Shown here one piece after another: positions 16,814 to 25,980 of a stretch of DNA of 64,000 nt. This DNA comes from Cohnella luojiensis. Its GTDB lineage: Bacteria > Bacillota > Bacilli > Paenibacillales > Paenibacillaceae. A program made the position numbers and the translations under genes. The DNA is taken from assembly GCF_004564235.1 (NCBI RefSeq), contig NZ_SOMN01000003.1, forward strand, positions 186,001 through 250,000. Direction: 5' to 3'. How positions within the stretch are numbered: the stretch's first letter is position 1; each line of letters begins with the position of its first letter. Below the pieces are notes generated by a model, which was not told the origin of the DNA, did not search any database, and worked only from the letters and a program-made list of their open reading frames with translations.

Positions 16814-18289
16814 ATGAAGAAGTGGTTGTCCTTGTTGTTCGTCGTCGCTAGCATGCTGTTCCTGAGTGCGGGTATCGTTAACGCCGCTAAGTCGGAAGCA
16901 ATGATCCCCAAGCTTATTCTGGACGGTAAAGCTTTGCAGCCTAAAGTACCGCCGATAGTTATGGATAAGTCGGTAATGATTCCCGTTCGGATCGCGACCG
17001 AGAGCCTCGGCTATAAGGTGGATTACGACAATAACAAAAAACAGGTTACGGTGTCGAATAGCAAGAAGAAGCTTGTCATGACGTTGGACAAGCCTACGGC
17101 CTATCTCGATAGCATGCCTCAACAGATGGTATTGCCGCCTACATTGAAATCCAATAACATACTTATACCTCTTAGATTCCTTGGCGACTCGCTCGGCGTT
17201 CAAGTTTTCTGGGACAATCAAAGTAAATCGGCCTTTTTATTTTCATCCGACGATAATGAAGACGGAAATAACGACGGATCGGATACTACGCCGCCCGATG
17301 GCGGTTTGATCGGCATCGTCGATCCGGAAGAGGGAGAAGGCAACGGCGATGGGAGCGAAGTTCCTCCTGTCACGCCGAATCCGCCCGTCGACGTGACAGG
17401 GACATTGTATGAAGTTCGATATGAAACGGATTCCGTCGTTCTGAAATACGACGGGTTAATCGCTCCTTCGCATTTTAAGCTGGATAACCCGCAACGAATC
17501 GTTATTGATATACCGAACACGAAATACGCGGATACATTCCTTCCATTGGTCGATTTTACGACGATGAAGGAAGGAAGTCTTTTGGTTACGGAACATGAGG
17601 CTCTGAAATCCGTTCGCTATTCGATGTTCGGCGATGCGGTTAAATCTCCTCGATTCGTTCTTGATCTCAATCAGGCATGGGATTATGAAGTCTTGAATGA
17701 TCCAACCATTGGGGAACTTAGATTCATCTTGAAGAAACCGCTGCCGGACAAATCGTTATTCACGGTCGTGCTGGATGCCGGACACGGCGGAAGCGATCCT
17801 GGAGCGATCAGCATCTCCAAGAAGGCAGAGAAAACCTTTAACCTATCCGTCATTCTGAAGGTACAAGCTATTCTTGCCATTGATGAGCGGCTCAAGCTCG
17901 TGCTTACCCGTTCAGGGGATTCGTTCCCTTCCTTGTCCGACAGGTACAATCTCGCGAATTCCATCCAGGCTGATCTATTCGTCTCGGTTCATGCGAATAG
18001 CTTTACATCCTCGACGAACGGTACGGAGACCTATTATACCCGAGCCGATAGTAAGGCGTTTGCTGATCTGATGCATTCGCTTTTGGTCCAGGCAACAGGA
18101 CTCAAGGATAATGGCGTTCGCCAGCGAAGCTTTGCGGTAACAAGAGAAACTAAAATGCCCGCGGTATTGATAGAAGCGGGTTACTTATCCAGCAAGATCG
18201 ACGAACCTCAAATGTGGACCGACGATTTCCAGAATCGGGTCGCGCAAGCCATTGCTACGGGAATTATGCAACAGTTGAAATTAACTTAA
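16814..18289 (+). CDS. Secreted N-acetylmuramoyl-L-alanine amidase
   Basis: Cleaves the amide bond between muramic acid and the stem peptide in the cell wall. The 491-residue product has a signal peptide (about 1-24, ending VNA-A). A copper-amine-oxidase-N-like stalk domain follows (about 30-143, with two VMIPVRIATESLG-type repeats), then an acidic Gly/Asp/Pro linker (about 145-195), an AMIN domain (about 197-305, wall targeting) and an Amidase_3 catalytic domain (about 315-488). The zinc and catalytic residues are visible: His in DAGHGG, Glu after KKAEKTF, His in SVHANS and Glu in LIEAGYLS. The SLH protein that follows 62 bp later is also wall-directed. A GC-rich hairpin (18295-18315) lies between them without a T run. 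Confidence 0.92.
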   Translation: MKKWLSLLFVVASMLFLSAGIVNAAKSEAMIPKLILDGKALQPKVPPIVMDKSVMIPVRIATESLGYKVDYDNNKKQVTVSNSKKKLVMTLDKPTAYLDSMPQQMVLPPTLKSNNILIPLRFLGDSLGVQVFWDNQSKSAFLFSSDDNEDGNNDGSDTTPPDGGLIGIVDPEEGEGNGDGSEVPPVTPNPPVDVTGTLYEVRYETDSVVLKYDGLIAPSHFKLDNPQRIVIDIPNTKYADTFLPLVDFTTMKEGSLLVTEHEALKSVRYSMFGDAVKSPRFVLDLNQAWDYEVLNDPTIGELRFILKKPLPDKSLFTVVLDAGHGGSDPGAISISKKAEKTFNLSVILKVQAILAIDERLKLVLTRSGDSFPSLSDRYNLANSIQADLFVSVHANSFTSSTNGTETYYTRADSKAFADLMHSLLVQATGLKDNGVRQRSFAVTRETKMPAVLIEAGYLSSKIDEPQMWTDDFQNRVAQAIATGIMQQLKLT

Positions 18290-18294
18290 GTCAT

Positions 18295-18315
18295 CCGGCC
18301 CTCTCTGGGGGCCGG
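18295..18315. other. Hairpin between the amidase and SLH genes
   Basis: CCGGCCC/GGGCCGG, a perfect 7-bp stem with a 7-nt loop and no T run. It may tune read-through or protect an RNA end. Confidence 0.45.
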
Positions 18316-18350
18316 TATACGTGTATTACGGGAGAGGGGACAATCGTTCA

Positions 18351-21047
18351 ATGAAAACAGGTTCTAAATGGGTTTCCGGTATGGTAGCAGCTTCTTTATT
18401 ATGGACGGGAATGACATGGTCAACGTCTACCGTTTCCGCAGCATCGCCTTTTAGCGACGTGAAAGCGAACCATTGGGCGGAGAAGCATATTACGAAGCTG
18501 GCTTTGCAGGGAATTCTGAAAGGCGGTACGAACGGGAAATTTAACCCGAGCAATGCCGTAACGAGACAAGAAGCGGTGATCATCGCGCTAAGATTCATGG
18601 GAGTCGCAGACGAGGTCAAACTATCGGATGTGCTCGTATTTCCAAGTTCATTAGTCATTAAAGAGGACTACAAACCTTACATAAAGTTAGCCGTTCAGAA
18701 GAAGATTCTAATGATAGACGAAGAAGTTGCGCTTGCCGAGAAGGAACAGGGCAAAGAATGGGGCAAGAGTCCGGCGACGAGGGAATGGATGACGAGGTTG
18801 CTCGTTCGCGCGATCGGCAAGGATGCGGAAGCCAAGCTCGCGAGCGCGCAAGCGACTTCTTTCGGCGATGACGCGAAAATCGACGTAAAACTTAAAGGCT
18901 ACGTAAACGTAGCCGTGTCCTCGGGACTCGTAACGGGCGTAACGGCTACGAAGTTCGATCCGCTAGCTTCCGTAACACGCGAGATGGCATCTACTTTGTT
19001 CAGTCGCGCCGAATCGAAAATCGAAGTGGCGTATTCCGGACAAGTCAACGGAGTCCTGCTTTCCTCTTCCGCAACTCAAATGACGCTGCTTCATTCGGAC
19101 GGCGTTGTTAAGGATTATAAGCTGTCCCCAAACGCTTCTATCTACGGATTCGGATCTGATCAGATTACAGCCCTTTCTAATCTGAAGCAGTATGGAGAAG
19201 TTTTTTTAGTTAGCTATAGCGATGGAAGCATCGGATACGTCGAACAGACGAACGAAACGGCTAAGGTGAAAACTTACGAGGGTACTCTGACTCGCGTATC
19301 CACTTCGCTCAACCGCTTAACTGTTTTGATTGGGGAAGATTCGAATTATTACTATTACGATCCGCAGCATCTCCCCGCGATCACGGATTCAAACGGTCAA
19401 GCAGTGGCATTGTCTGACTTGCCAGTGAACGTAAATGTGAAAATATTAGTAGACGCCGTTAGAACGGACGGCAAGATCGTTTCCGTGGCAGTGAAGCAGT
19501 CCGTAACGAATAAGTCAGGTGCGGGAACTGTTTCATCGTGGAATTCCGCCACCCATTCGCTGCAGGTGAAGGATTCCGTTACGGGCAACATTGAAAGCCT
19601 CGCGGTAAACGTTAATGCCATTATCAAAAAAGACGGCGTCAACATTGCATCCGAGGATATGAAGGTTGGGGACACAATCTCCTACGAGGTAAAGACAGGA
19701 TCGGTAACTAGCATCGTCGTCACGAAATCCCAGAAATCGACTATTTCGGGAGTATTGAATGCAATCGATAAGACAGACAAAACGATCCAATTCACTCTAA
19801 ACAACAATCTTGAAGCGGAATACTTAGCCGATAATGTCGCGGTTAAAATCGACGGATTCGCAGAACCGACGTTAGACGATCTATATAAAGGCGATGCAGT
19901 TACCTTAACCCTGAACGACAGCGGCAAAGTATCATTAATCACAGTAACCGGAAGAACCGTTAAATCCTTGGTAGCTGCAACGATTAACAGTTACGTGGTA
20001 GATGCGAAGACATTGATCGTTTTCGACGCCGCAGGGACGAAATACAACCTTGACGTAAACGCGTCGACCCGCTTCGATCTGAATGGGACTAAGCTTACGC
20101 TAGACGCGGCAATTCCGTTCATCACCGCAAAGGGGAAAAAGATTAACATCGGCTACAGCGGTACGAATGTCGTTTATGTATCCATCATCGCTAAATATTC
20201 GGGTACGGTGACGGAAAATAACACGTCCGCGAAAACGTTGAAATTAGCGATAGACTCGACTAACAATATTACCATCGGTTATAGTAGCCCAATTGTGGAG
20301 ATTTACGGACAAAACTCGGAAACATACTCGGATATCCGCATCGGAGATCAAGTAACGGTGTTATTGAACGCTTTCCAAGATCAAGCGGCCTCGATACTCG
20401 TGCAGAAGAACGCGCAATTCGAGTTCGTATCCTCCGATCTTACCGGCAACAAGCTGCGGGCGAAACGCGCGGACGGCGTCGTTGAGGAGTGGACTCTGGC
20501 ATCGACCGTCGCTTTGCAGGATGAGAACGGTGCTGCGATTGCCTTGAACGCATTGAACTCTGCGAGTCTGCTCAATGTTACTTTCCAAGGGAATACGCCT
20601 GTCAAAATCAAAGCGGTGTCCGTAACCTACGGAAGAGTATTGTCAGTCAACACGGCGAACGCATCGATTGATATCGTGACATCTTTGGGCGTTGCAGTAA
20701 CGAAGCCGGTAGGAACAACTCCGATAATTATGCGAGACAATGTCGTATTATCCTCGCTTACAACGGTTCAACCCGATGATCGCGTGGAAATCCGCAAGGA
20801 CGAGAACGATCGCGTAGTGATCCAGATCGTTCCGGTTTTGCGCAAGATTTTCTGGTATGCCGAGATCGATACCAGAACGATTAACGTGAAGAAAGAAACG
20901 CTAACCGACACCAATTTCTACTTTACTGTTCATCCGACAGCATACATTCATCAAGGAACTACGACGCTAAGCCTCGCCGACTTGCGAAACGATGACGCCA
21001 TCTCTCTCTACATCCTTCGCGGCAAAGTAGTCGAGATCGCTAGGTAA
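18351..21047 (+). CDS. Large S-layer-homology surface protein
   Basis: An 898-residue exported protein. A signal peptide (about 1-31, ending VSA-A) is followed by three N-terminal SLH-type modules: a canonical one with FSDVKANHWAEKHI and GKFNPSNAVTRQEA, a degenerate second, and a third with TKFDPLASVTREMA. SLH modules normally hold proteins to pyruvylated secondary wall polymer. The rest (about 225-898) is a string of roughly 70-80-residue beta-rich units with a recurring GxV...L.V..G pattern and many Thr, Val and Asp; I recognise no enzyme in it. ATG 18351 follows GAGGGG. A structural or surface-display role is inferred. Confidence 0.85.
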   Translation: MKTGSKWVSGMVAASLLWTGMTWSTSTVSAASPFSDVKANHWAEKHITKLALQGILKGGTNGKFNPSNAVTRQEAVIIALRFMGVADEVKLSDVLVFPSSLVIKEDYKPYIKLAVQKKILMIDEEVALAEKEQGKEWGKSPATREWMTRLLVRAIGKDAEAKLASAQATSFGDDAKIDVKLKGYVNVAVSSGLVTGVTATKFDPLASVTREMASTLFSRAESKIEVAYSGQVNGVLLSSSATQMTLLHSDGVVKDYKLSPNASIYGFGSDQITALSNLKQYGEVFLVSYSDGSIGYVEQTNETAKVKTYEGTLTRVSTSLNRLTVLIGEDSNYYYYDPQHLPAITDSNGQAVALSDLPVNVNVKILVDAVRTDGKIVSVAVKQSVTNKSGAGTVSSWNSATHSLQVKDSVTGNIESLAVNVNAIIKKDGVNIASEDMKVGDTISYEVKTGSVTSIVVTKSQKSTISGVLNAIDKTDKTIQFTLNNNLEAEYLADNVAVKIDGFAEPTLDDLYKGDAVTLTLNDSGKVSLITVTGRTVKSLVAATINSYVVDAKTLIVFDAAGTKYNLDVNASTRFDLNGTKLTLDAAIPFITAKGKKINIGYSGTNVVYVSIIAKYSGTVTENNTSAKTLKLAIDSTNNITIGYSSPIVEIYGQNSETYSDIRIGDQVTVLLNAFQDQAASILVQKNAQFEFVSSDLTGNKLRAKRADGVVEEWTLASTVALQDENGAAIALNALNSASLLNVTFQGNTPVKIKAVSVTYGRVLSVNTANASIDIVTSLGVAVTKPVGTTPIIMRDNVVLSSLTTVQPDDRVEIRKDENDRVVIQIVPVLRKIFWYAEIDTRTINVKKETLTDTNFYFTVHPTAYIHQGTTTLSLADLRNDDAISLYILRGKVVEIAR

Positions 21048-21068
21048 CTAATTATATGAATTAATATG

Positions 21069-21105
21069 AAAACCCCCTCCTGGTCATTGACCAGGAGGGG
21101 GTTTT
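21069..21105. terminator. Strong terminator after the SLH gene
   Basis: A near-perfect inverted repeat, AAAACCCCCTCCTGGTCA pairing with TGACCAGGAGGGGGTTTT. A on one flank and T on the other allow it to work both ways. Confidence 0.9.
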
Positions 21106-21152
21106 AGGTTGCTTTTATTCCTTCTAAAAAAAGCGGTCAAATTAGAGGATAA

Positions 21153-21260
21153 GAGGGTATCTCCTGGAAGAGTTTACGTCCGCCTCTTGGAGCCCATTGC
21201 CACCTTTAAATCTCATCAAGGCAATGGGCGGAGAGCAAGCGGCTGGAAGGAGATACCCTC
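21153..21260. repeat. Nested inverted repeat of unknown role
   Basis: Outer arms GAGGGTATCTCCT (21153-21165) and AGGAGATACCCTC (21248-21260) are perfect. Inner arms GCCCATTGCC (21192-21201) and GGCAATGGGC (21220-21229) are also perfect. Further pairing CCGC/GCGG and CTCT/AGAG joins the two stems. The ~108-nt element lies in the gap between the SLH terminator and nth; no coding frame was convincing there and no target-site duplication is seen. Confidence 0.7.
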
Positions 21261-21348
21261 GTTCCTCCCATAAAAAGACTGCTTATTGCCCCATTACCAA
21301 ACTTCCGGTAAACTTATTTATGAATTTCGGATTTATGAAGGAGAGCCT

Positions 21349-22017
21349 ATGAACGCCGTAACGATAAGGCATGTGCTAGATACGATGGCGGACATGTTTC
21401 CCGACGCCCATTGCGAGCTGAACCATCGCAATCCGTTCGAGCTAACGATTGCCGTTCTGCTGTCCGCGCAATGCACGGATGAGACCGTCAATAAAGTGAC
21501 GGCTGCTTTATTCGATAAATACCGCAGCCCTCAAGATTACTTGAACGTTCCCCAAGAGGAGCTGGAGAACGATATACGCCGAATAGGCCTTTTCCGCAAC
21601 AAGGCGGCCAATATCCAGAAGTTATGCAGAATCCTCCTCGATAAACACGGCGGAGAAATTCCGCCAAGACACGAAGATCTCGTGGAATTGCCCGGAGTCG
21701 GAAGGAAAACGGCCAACGTCGTCATGTCCAACGCGTTCGACGTACCGGCGATTGCCGTGGATACGCACGTCGAACGCGTGTCGAAGAGGCTGGGAATCGC
21801 AAAGGCTGACGATTCCGTCTTGGAAGTGGAAAAGAAGCTGATGCGCAAGGTTCCTCGGGACGAGTGGACGCTTACGCACCATCGGCTTATTTTCTTCGGA
21901 CGGTATCATTGTAAAGCCCAGAACCCGAAATGCGAGCTCTGTCCGATTCTGGAACATTGCAAAGAAGGCAAATCCCGCATGAAGGCGGCATTGAAGAAAA
22001 GGAGCGTAACCCCGTGA
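21349..22017 (+). CDS. nth: Endonuclease III (DNA glycosylase/AP lyase)
   Basis: Removes oxidised pyrimidines and nicks AP sites in base-excision repair. The 222-residue product has the helix-hairpin-helix LPGVGRKTANVV with its catalytic lysine, the catalytic aspartate in VDTHVERVS, and a C-terminal 4Fe-4S loop with C-x6-C-x2-C-x5-C spacing (HCKAQNPKCELCPILEHC). ATG 21349 follows GGAGAG; upstream in-frame codons from 21286 lack a site. The stop overlaps the dynamin GTG by 4 bp, so the two are coupled. In B. subtilis nth directly follows dnaD, but here it lies 18 kb away. Confidence 0.95.
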   Translation: MNAVTIRHVLDTMADMFPDAHCELNHRNPFELTIAVLLSAQCTDETVNKVTAALFDKYRSPQDYLNVPQEELENDIRRIGLFRNKAANIQKLCRILLDKHGGEIPPRHEDLVELPGVGRKTANVVMSNAFDVPAIAVDTHVERVSKRLGIAKADDSVLEVEKKLMRKVPRDEWTLTHHRLIFFGRYHCKAQNPKCELCPILEHCKEGKSRMKAALKKRSVTP

Positions 22018-25000
22018 GTCAGATCGACATCAGTGCTCCGAATTTGAATCAGCCATCATCATCATCATCATCATCGGATCTCATCGCCGATTATCGTTAT
22101 TCTCTTGAACGGATGTCTGCTAGGACTGCAGAGAATGGGGACGCCATTCAGGCGGAGAAGTACTTAGAGTTATCCGAGAAGCTCCGTATCGGAAGATTAA
22201 CCGTCGCGTTCTGCGGACATTTCTCCGCAGGTAAATCCACGTTAGTGAATACGATCTGCGGGGCAACCCTGCTGCCGGCATCCCCCATTCCGACTAGCGC
22301 TAACGTAGTTACGGTCGTCAACGGGGAACCATCTGCCGAAACGGTTTTCCGCGACTCCCAAGGCACCGTATTTCCAGCAAGACAGATTCCCGTTGAGAAG
22401 CTTCACGACTTCGCGGTGGATGGAGAAGGAGTTACATCTATTCATGTGTCCTATCCCATCCCTCTGCTTGGCGAGCGAATGGCAATCGTGGATACGCCCG
22501 GCGTGGATTCTACTGACGGGGCCCACCGGGCCGCAACGGAATCCGCGCTTCATCTGGCCGACGTTGTTATATACGTAACCGATTATAACCATGTTCAGTC
22601 CGAGGTGAATTTCCGGTTTCTGCGCAGCATGGCTAGATGGGGTAAACCAACCTATCTTATCGTCAATCAAGTCGATAAGCACCGCGAGGATCAAATCACG
22701 TTCGCCGCTTTTCGGGAAAGTCTAGAGCAAGCCCTAAGCAATTGGGATATCAAGCCCGCAGCTACGTTGTTCTTATCACTCCGGGATCCGGGTCACCCGT
22801 TATCCCAGTGGGAGCAATTTCTTCAATTGCTGCGTGATATTCAACCTCTAGCCACTCCCTTGATGCTAAGAAGCGCCGAGCGTTCCGCCTATCATCTAGC
22901 TGAGCAATATCGGGAAACCTTGCATGCCCGGAACCAGGCCGAGAGAGACCTCTTGTTGGATAAGCTAGGGGACGACGGCGAATTTGAACGACGTACAGCT
23001 TTGAGAGAATCCCTCGAGCAGAACCTTTCCGATATCCAATCGGCTGGAGATAAACGCAGACAACGCGTAAGGGCAGAGTTGGATAAGCTGCTGAATAACG
23101 CGAACCTGACTCCTGCCGAAACCCGAGAGAAGGCCAGAGAAATGCTGGTCGCCATGCAGCCGGGGTTTAAAGTAGGATGGCTATCGAGCGCGGCGAAGAC
23201 AGACGCGGAGAAAATATCGCGGCAAGATCGGCTTGCGGAAGATTTTAACCGTCAAGTTTCGGCGCACGTAACCGGGCATTTGAAGGAAATTCTGCGTAAG
23301 GAAGCAGAGCAATCCGGCTTTGAAGGGGAAGCCCTCGAGTTGTCTCTAGATGCTAGCTTCAAGCCGATTAGCGCTGATTGGCTAAGAAGTATCGTGAAAA
23401 CCGGCGCAGGGGCGGACGGTCAAGCGACTTTGCATTATTCGGCGGAAATCAGCACGGAGTTGAAGTCCCAATATCGCAAAGCCGCGCTTCAATGGATCGA
23501 CGACTTGCAGCAGAGGAGCCAATCTGAGCTTGACGCCCAGGCTGAGCAAATTCAAGTTCAACTTGCCGAGCTTGCGTTAAAAGACCAGGCGGCCAATGAG
23601 ATTGCCGAGCTAGAACAGGAAGAACTCGCGGAGGAGCAGCATCTTATCTCTTTGCTTCCTAGCTCGGATGTGCATGACGGAATGGCTTTACCGGAGCCCA
23701 AACCTATTTCAATCGAACAGATCCATAGAGAATCAGGCATATCCGATGTACAGCCTCCGTTTATTTCTAATCCATCAACCATAGATGAGAGTGACACGGA
23801 GCCAGAGGAACTTCCTCAACGTTTAGGAGCACCGAGAGGTGCCGCTGAGAAGTTGGAGCGTGCTGCATCGCTTCTTGCCCAGGTGCCTGCCCTGAGAGGA
23901 ATCGCGGACAGCTTGCAAGCCAAAGCGGAGCGGTTCAAGAACAGAAGCTTCACGATCGCGTTGTTCGGTGCGTTTAGCGCCGGAAAGTCCTCCTTCGCTA
24001 ACGCGCTCGTCGGCAAACCCGCGCTGCCGGTATCTCCTAATCCGACGACCGCTACAATTAACCGCATCATTGCGCCGTACGGCGATCATAAGGACGGTAC
24101 CGCTCACGTTACGATGAAATCGACGGAGAGCTTCACGGAAGATCTCCGCCATTCCCTCAAGCGAATAGGCGTGAGCAAAGAAAAGATGATCGAAGCAGGA
24201 TCGGACATCCCGCGACTGCTTACCCTGAAGGATCCGATATCCGCCAGCGAGCTGCACCCTCGCGGTAGACCGCATTTGGCCTTCTTAACCGCAGCGGCAA
24301 GAGGCTGGAGTCAATTCGGCCAGCTGCTTGGAAAGCAACTGACGGTGCAGGAAGAGGAGTATAGGCGGTTCGCGGCGGAAGAGCAAGCTTCATGCTTCGT
24401 CGCCGAAATCGATTTATTCGTCGACTCCCGGATTACTCGCAGCGGAGCCGTGCTCGTGGATACCCCGGGAGCCGATTCCATCAACGCGCGCCACACGGGA
24501 GTAGCCTTTCAATATATCAAGAACGCCGACGCGGTCTTATTCGTGACCTATTACAATCATGCGTTCACCGAGGCGGACCGGGAATTCTTGAATCAGTTGG
24601 GCAGCGTAAAGGACGTATTCGAGCTGGACAAAATGTTCTTCGTCATTAACGCGGCGGATCTGGCTTCCTCCGATGAGGAGCTGGATGCGGTCCGCGGGCA
24701 TGTGGGAGCCCAGCTTCTTAAACACGGGATCCGTAAACCGAGATTGTTTGCGGTATCCAGCCTAATGGGCTTGCAGGCGAAGCAATCGAGCGACGCGGAC
24801 AAACTCCAAGCCTCGGGCGTGACCGCATTCGAAAGCTCATTCCGCGCTTTCTCAGAGGAGGAGCTCGGAGGTCTGGCGCTTGCGTCCGCGGACAAGGAAT
24901 TGGATCGGGTGGATAAGCTTCTGGACAGCTGGCTTCAATCCGCTAACGAGGATGCGGCAACACGTGAGGCTAAGGCCCTCCGTTTAGCCGAACAGGCGAA

Positions 25001-25721
25001 TCAATGGCGCAAAGAAAGCGCGGAGAACACGCCTTCCGCGACGATACAGCCGTTGCATCAGGAGATCGGAGAGCAAATGTACCATATACGTCAAAGATTG
25101 AAATTCCGATTCAAGGAACATTTTCAATCGGCATTTCATCCGTCGGTCCTGCAAGACGACGGCCGCGATCTGAAGAAGCTTCTGCAAGCTTGCGGAGAAG
25201 ATCTTAAGCGTTCGCTAGGGGAAGATCTGCTGCAAGAGCTTCGAGCTGCCGGCTTGCGCCTAGAAGGTACGAATCACGGTCTGACGGTTAAAGCTCTTGG
25301 CGCTTTGTCTGGAATAACCGATATGGAGCGAGAAGGCTTCACGCCCGAACCTATCGAGCGAGAGGCGTTAGAGCTGCCTTTACCCGAACCGTTCGCGAAC
25401 GGCCCTGCCTTCGAAACGAAGCGGCTTTGGGGAGCATTCCGCTCGCCTAAGCATTTCTTCGAGAATGAAGGCTCTGCATCGCTTAGGGAGGAACTCCACG
25501 AAAGCTTGTTCCTAGCGATAGATACGGAGTTGGAGAAGTTACGGGAGCAATGGAACAATACCGCGGAGGTAGCGCTCCAGGCTGCCGTCCGATCAACTTC
25601 TATCCTGTGGTCTGAACAGCTTGCTGCCTTCGCTGCTAGCATGAGCCAGACGCTTCGCGAGCCAGGCGAAGAGCGTTTATTGGCGGAATTGCGAGAGCAA
25701 TGGCGGAAAATCAGGCAATAA
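22014..25721 (+). CDS. dynA: Tandem (two-headed) bacterial dynamin
   Basis: A large GTPase of 1235 residues with two complete dynamin modules in one chain, the layout of B. subtilis DynA (YpbR), which fuses and protects membranes under stress. Head 1: P-loop GHFSAGKS (68-75), DTPGVDS, NQVDK. Head 2: P-loop GAFSAGKSS (from 652), DTPGADS, NAADL. Each head is followed by long charged helical stretches. Start GTG 22014 overlaps the nth stop as GTGA and has GGAG 9 nt upstream. An early run of seven serines is coded by a (CAT)7-type microsatellite at 22054-22075. No paddle sequence can be identified by eye. Confidence 0.9.
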   Translation: MSQIDISAPNLNQPSSSSSSSDLIADYRYSLERMSARTAENGDAIQAEKYLELSEKLRIGRLTVAFCGHFSAGKSTLVNTICGATLLPASPIPTSANVVTVVNGEPSAETVFRDSQGTVFPARQIPVEKLHDFAVDGEGVTSIHVSYPIPLLGERMAIVDTPGVDSTDGAHRAATESALHLADVVIYVTDYNHVQSEVNFRFLRSMARWGKPTYLIVNQVDKHREDQITFAAFRESLEQALSNWDIKPAATLFLSLRDPGHPLSQWEQFLQLLRDIQPLATPLMLRSAERSAYHLAEQYRETLHARNQAERDLLLDKLGDDGEFERRTALRESLEQNLSDIQSAGDKRRQRVRAELDKLLNNANLTPAETREKAREMLVAMQPGFKVGWLSSAAKTDAEKISRQDRLAEDFNRQVSAHVTGHLKEILRKEAEQSGFEGEALELSLDASFKPISADWLRSIVKTGAGADGQATLHYSAEISTELKSQYRKAALQWIDDLQQRSQSELDAQAEQIQVQLAELALKDQAANEIAELEQEELAEEQHLISLLPSSDVHDGMALPEPKPISIEQIHRESGISDVQPPFISNPSTIDESDTEPEELPQRLGAPRGAAEKLERAASLLAQVPALRGIADSLQAKAERFKNRSFTIALFGAFSAGKSSFANALVGKPALPVSPNPTTATINRIIAPYGDHKDGTAHVTMKSTESFTEDLRHSLKRIGVSKEKMIEAGSDIPRLLTLKDPISASELHPRGRPHLAFLTAAARGWSQFGQLLGKQLTVQEEEYRRFAAEEQASCFVAEIDLFVDSRITRSGAVLVDTPGADSINARHTGVAFQYIKNADAVLFVTYYNHAFTEADREFLNQLGSVKDVFELDKMFFVINAADLASSDEELDAVRGHVGAQLLKHGIRKPRLFAVSSLMGLQAKQSSDADKLQASGVTAFESSFRAFSEEELGGLALASADKELDRVDKLLDSWLQSANEDAATREAKALRLAEQANQWRKESAENTPSATIQPLHQEIGEQMYHIRQRLKFRFKEHFQSAFHPSVLQDDGRDLKKLLQACGEDLKRSLGEDLLQELRAAGLRLEGTNHGLTVKALGALSGITDMEREGFTPEPIEREALELPLPEPFANGPAFETKRLWGAFRSPKHFFENEGSASLREELHESLFLAIDTELEKLREQWNNTAEVALQAAVRSTSILWSEQLAAFAASMSQTLREPGEERLLAELREQWRKIRQ

Positions 25722-25732
25722 CATTCAAATAC

Positions 25733-25771
25733 GGCTTTTTCCCATCGTCTTTCGGATGGGAGAAGGCCTTT
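25733..25771 (+). terminator. Terminator after the dynamin gene
   Basis: TTTTTCCCATC/GATGGGAGAA stem with GGC/GCC closing pairs, then a T-rich tail. Confidence 0.75.
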
Positions 25772-25919
25772 TCTTTATCTGCCTTATATTTCCTCGGATA
25801 AACGTATCAACTAGGGGATATTTGGTACGAAAGTCGACGATATCGAAGATATTCGGTGTATGTCTCAGTCTTATGGCAGTAGTTTCCGTTGGAGGGAGGA
25901 ATAGGACCGTATAGCGTTG

Positions 25920-25948
25920 TTGCCGCGGGAATCCGATTGCGCTACACT
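25920..25948 (+). promoter_or_regulatory. Candidate promoter of the ABC exporter pair
   Basis: TTGCCG and TACACT separated by 17 nt, 32 bp before the TTG start of the first gene. Confidence 0.4.
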
Positions 25949-25980
25949 GCCGTAGAAAGCAGTGAAGGGGAGGGCCATCG

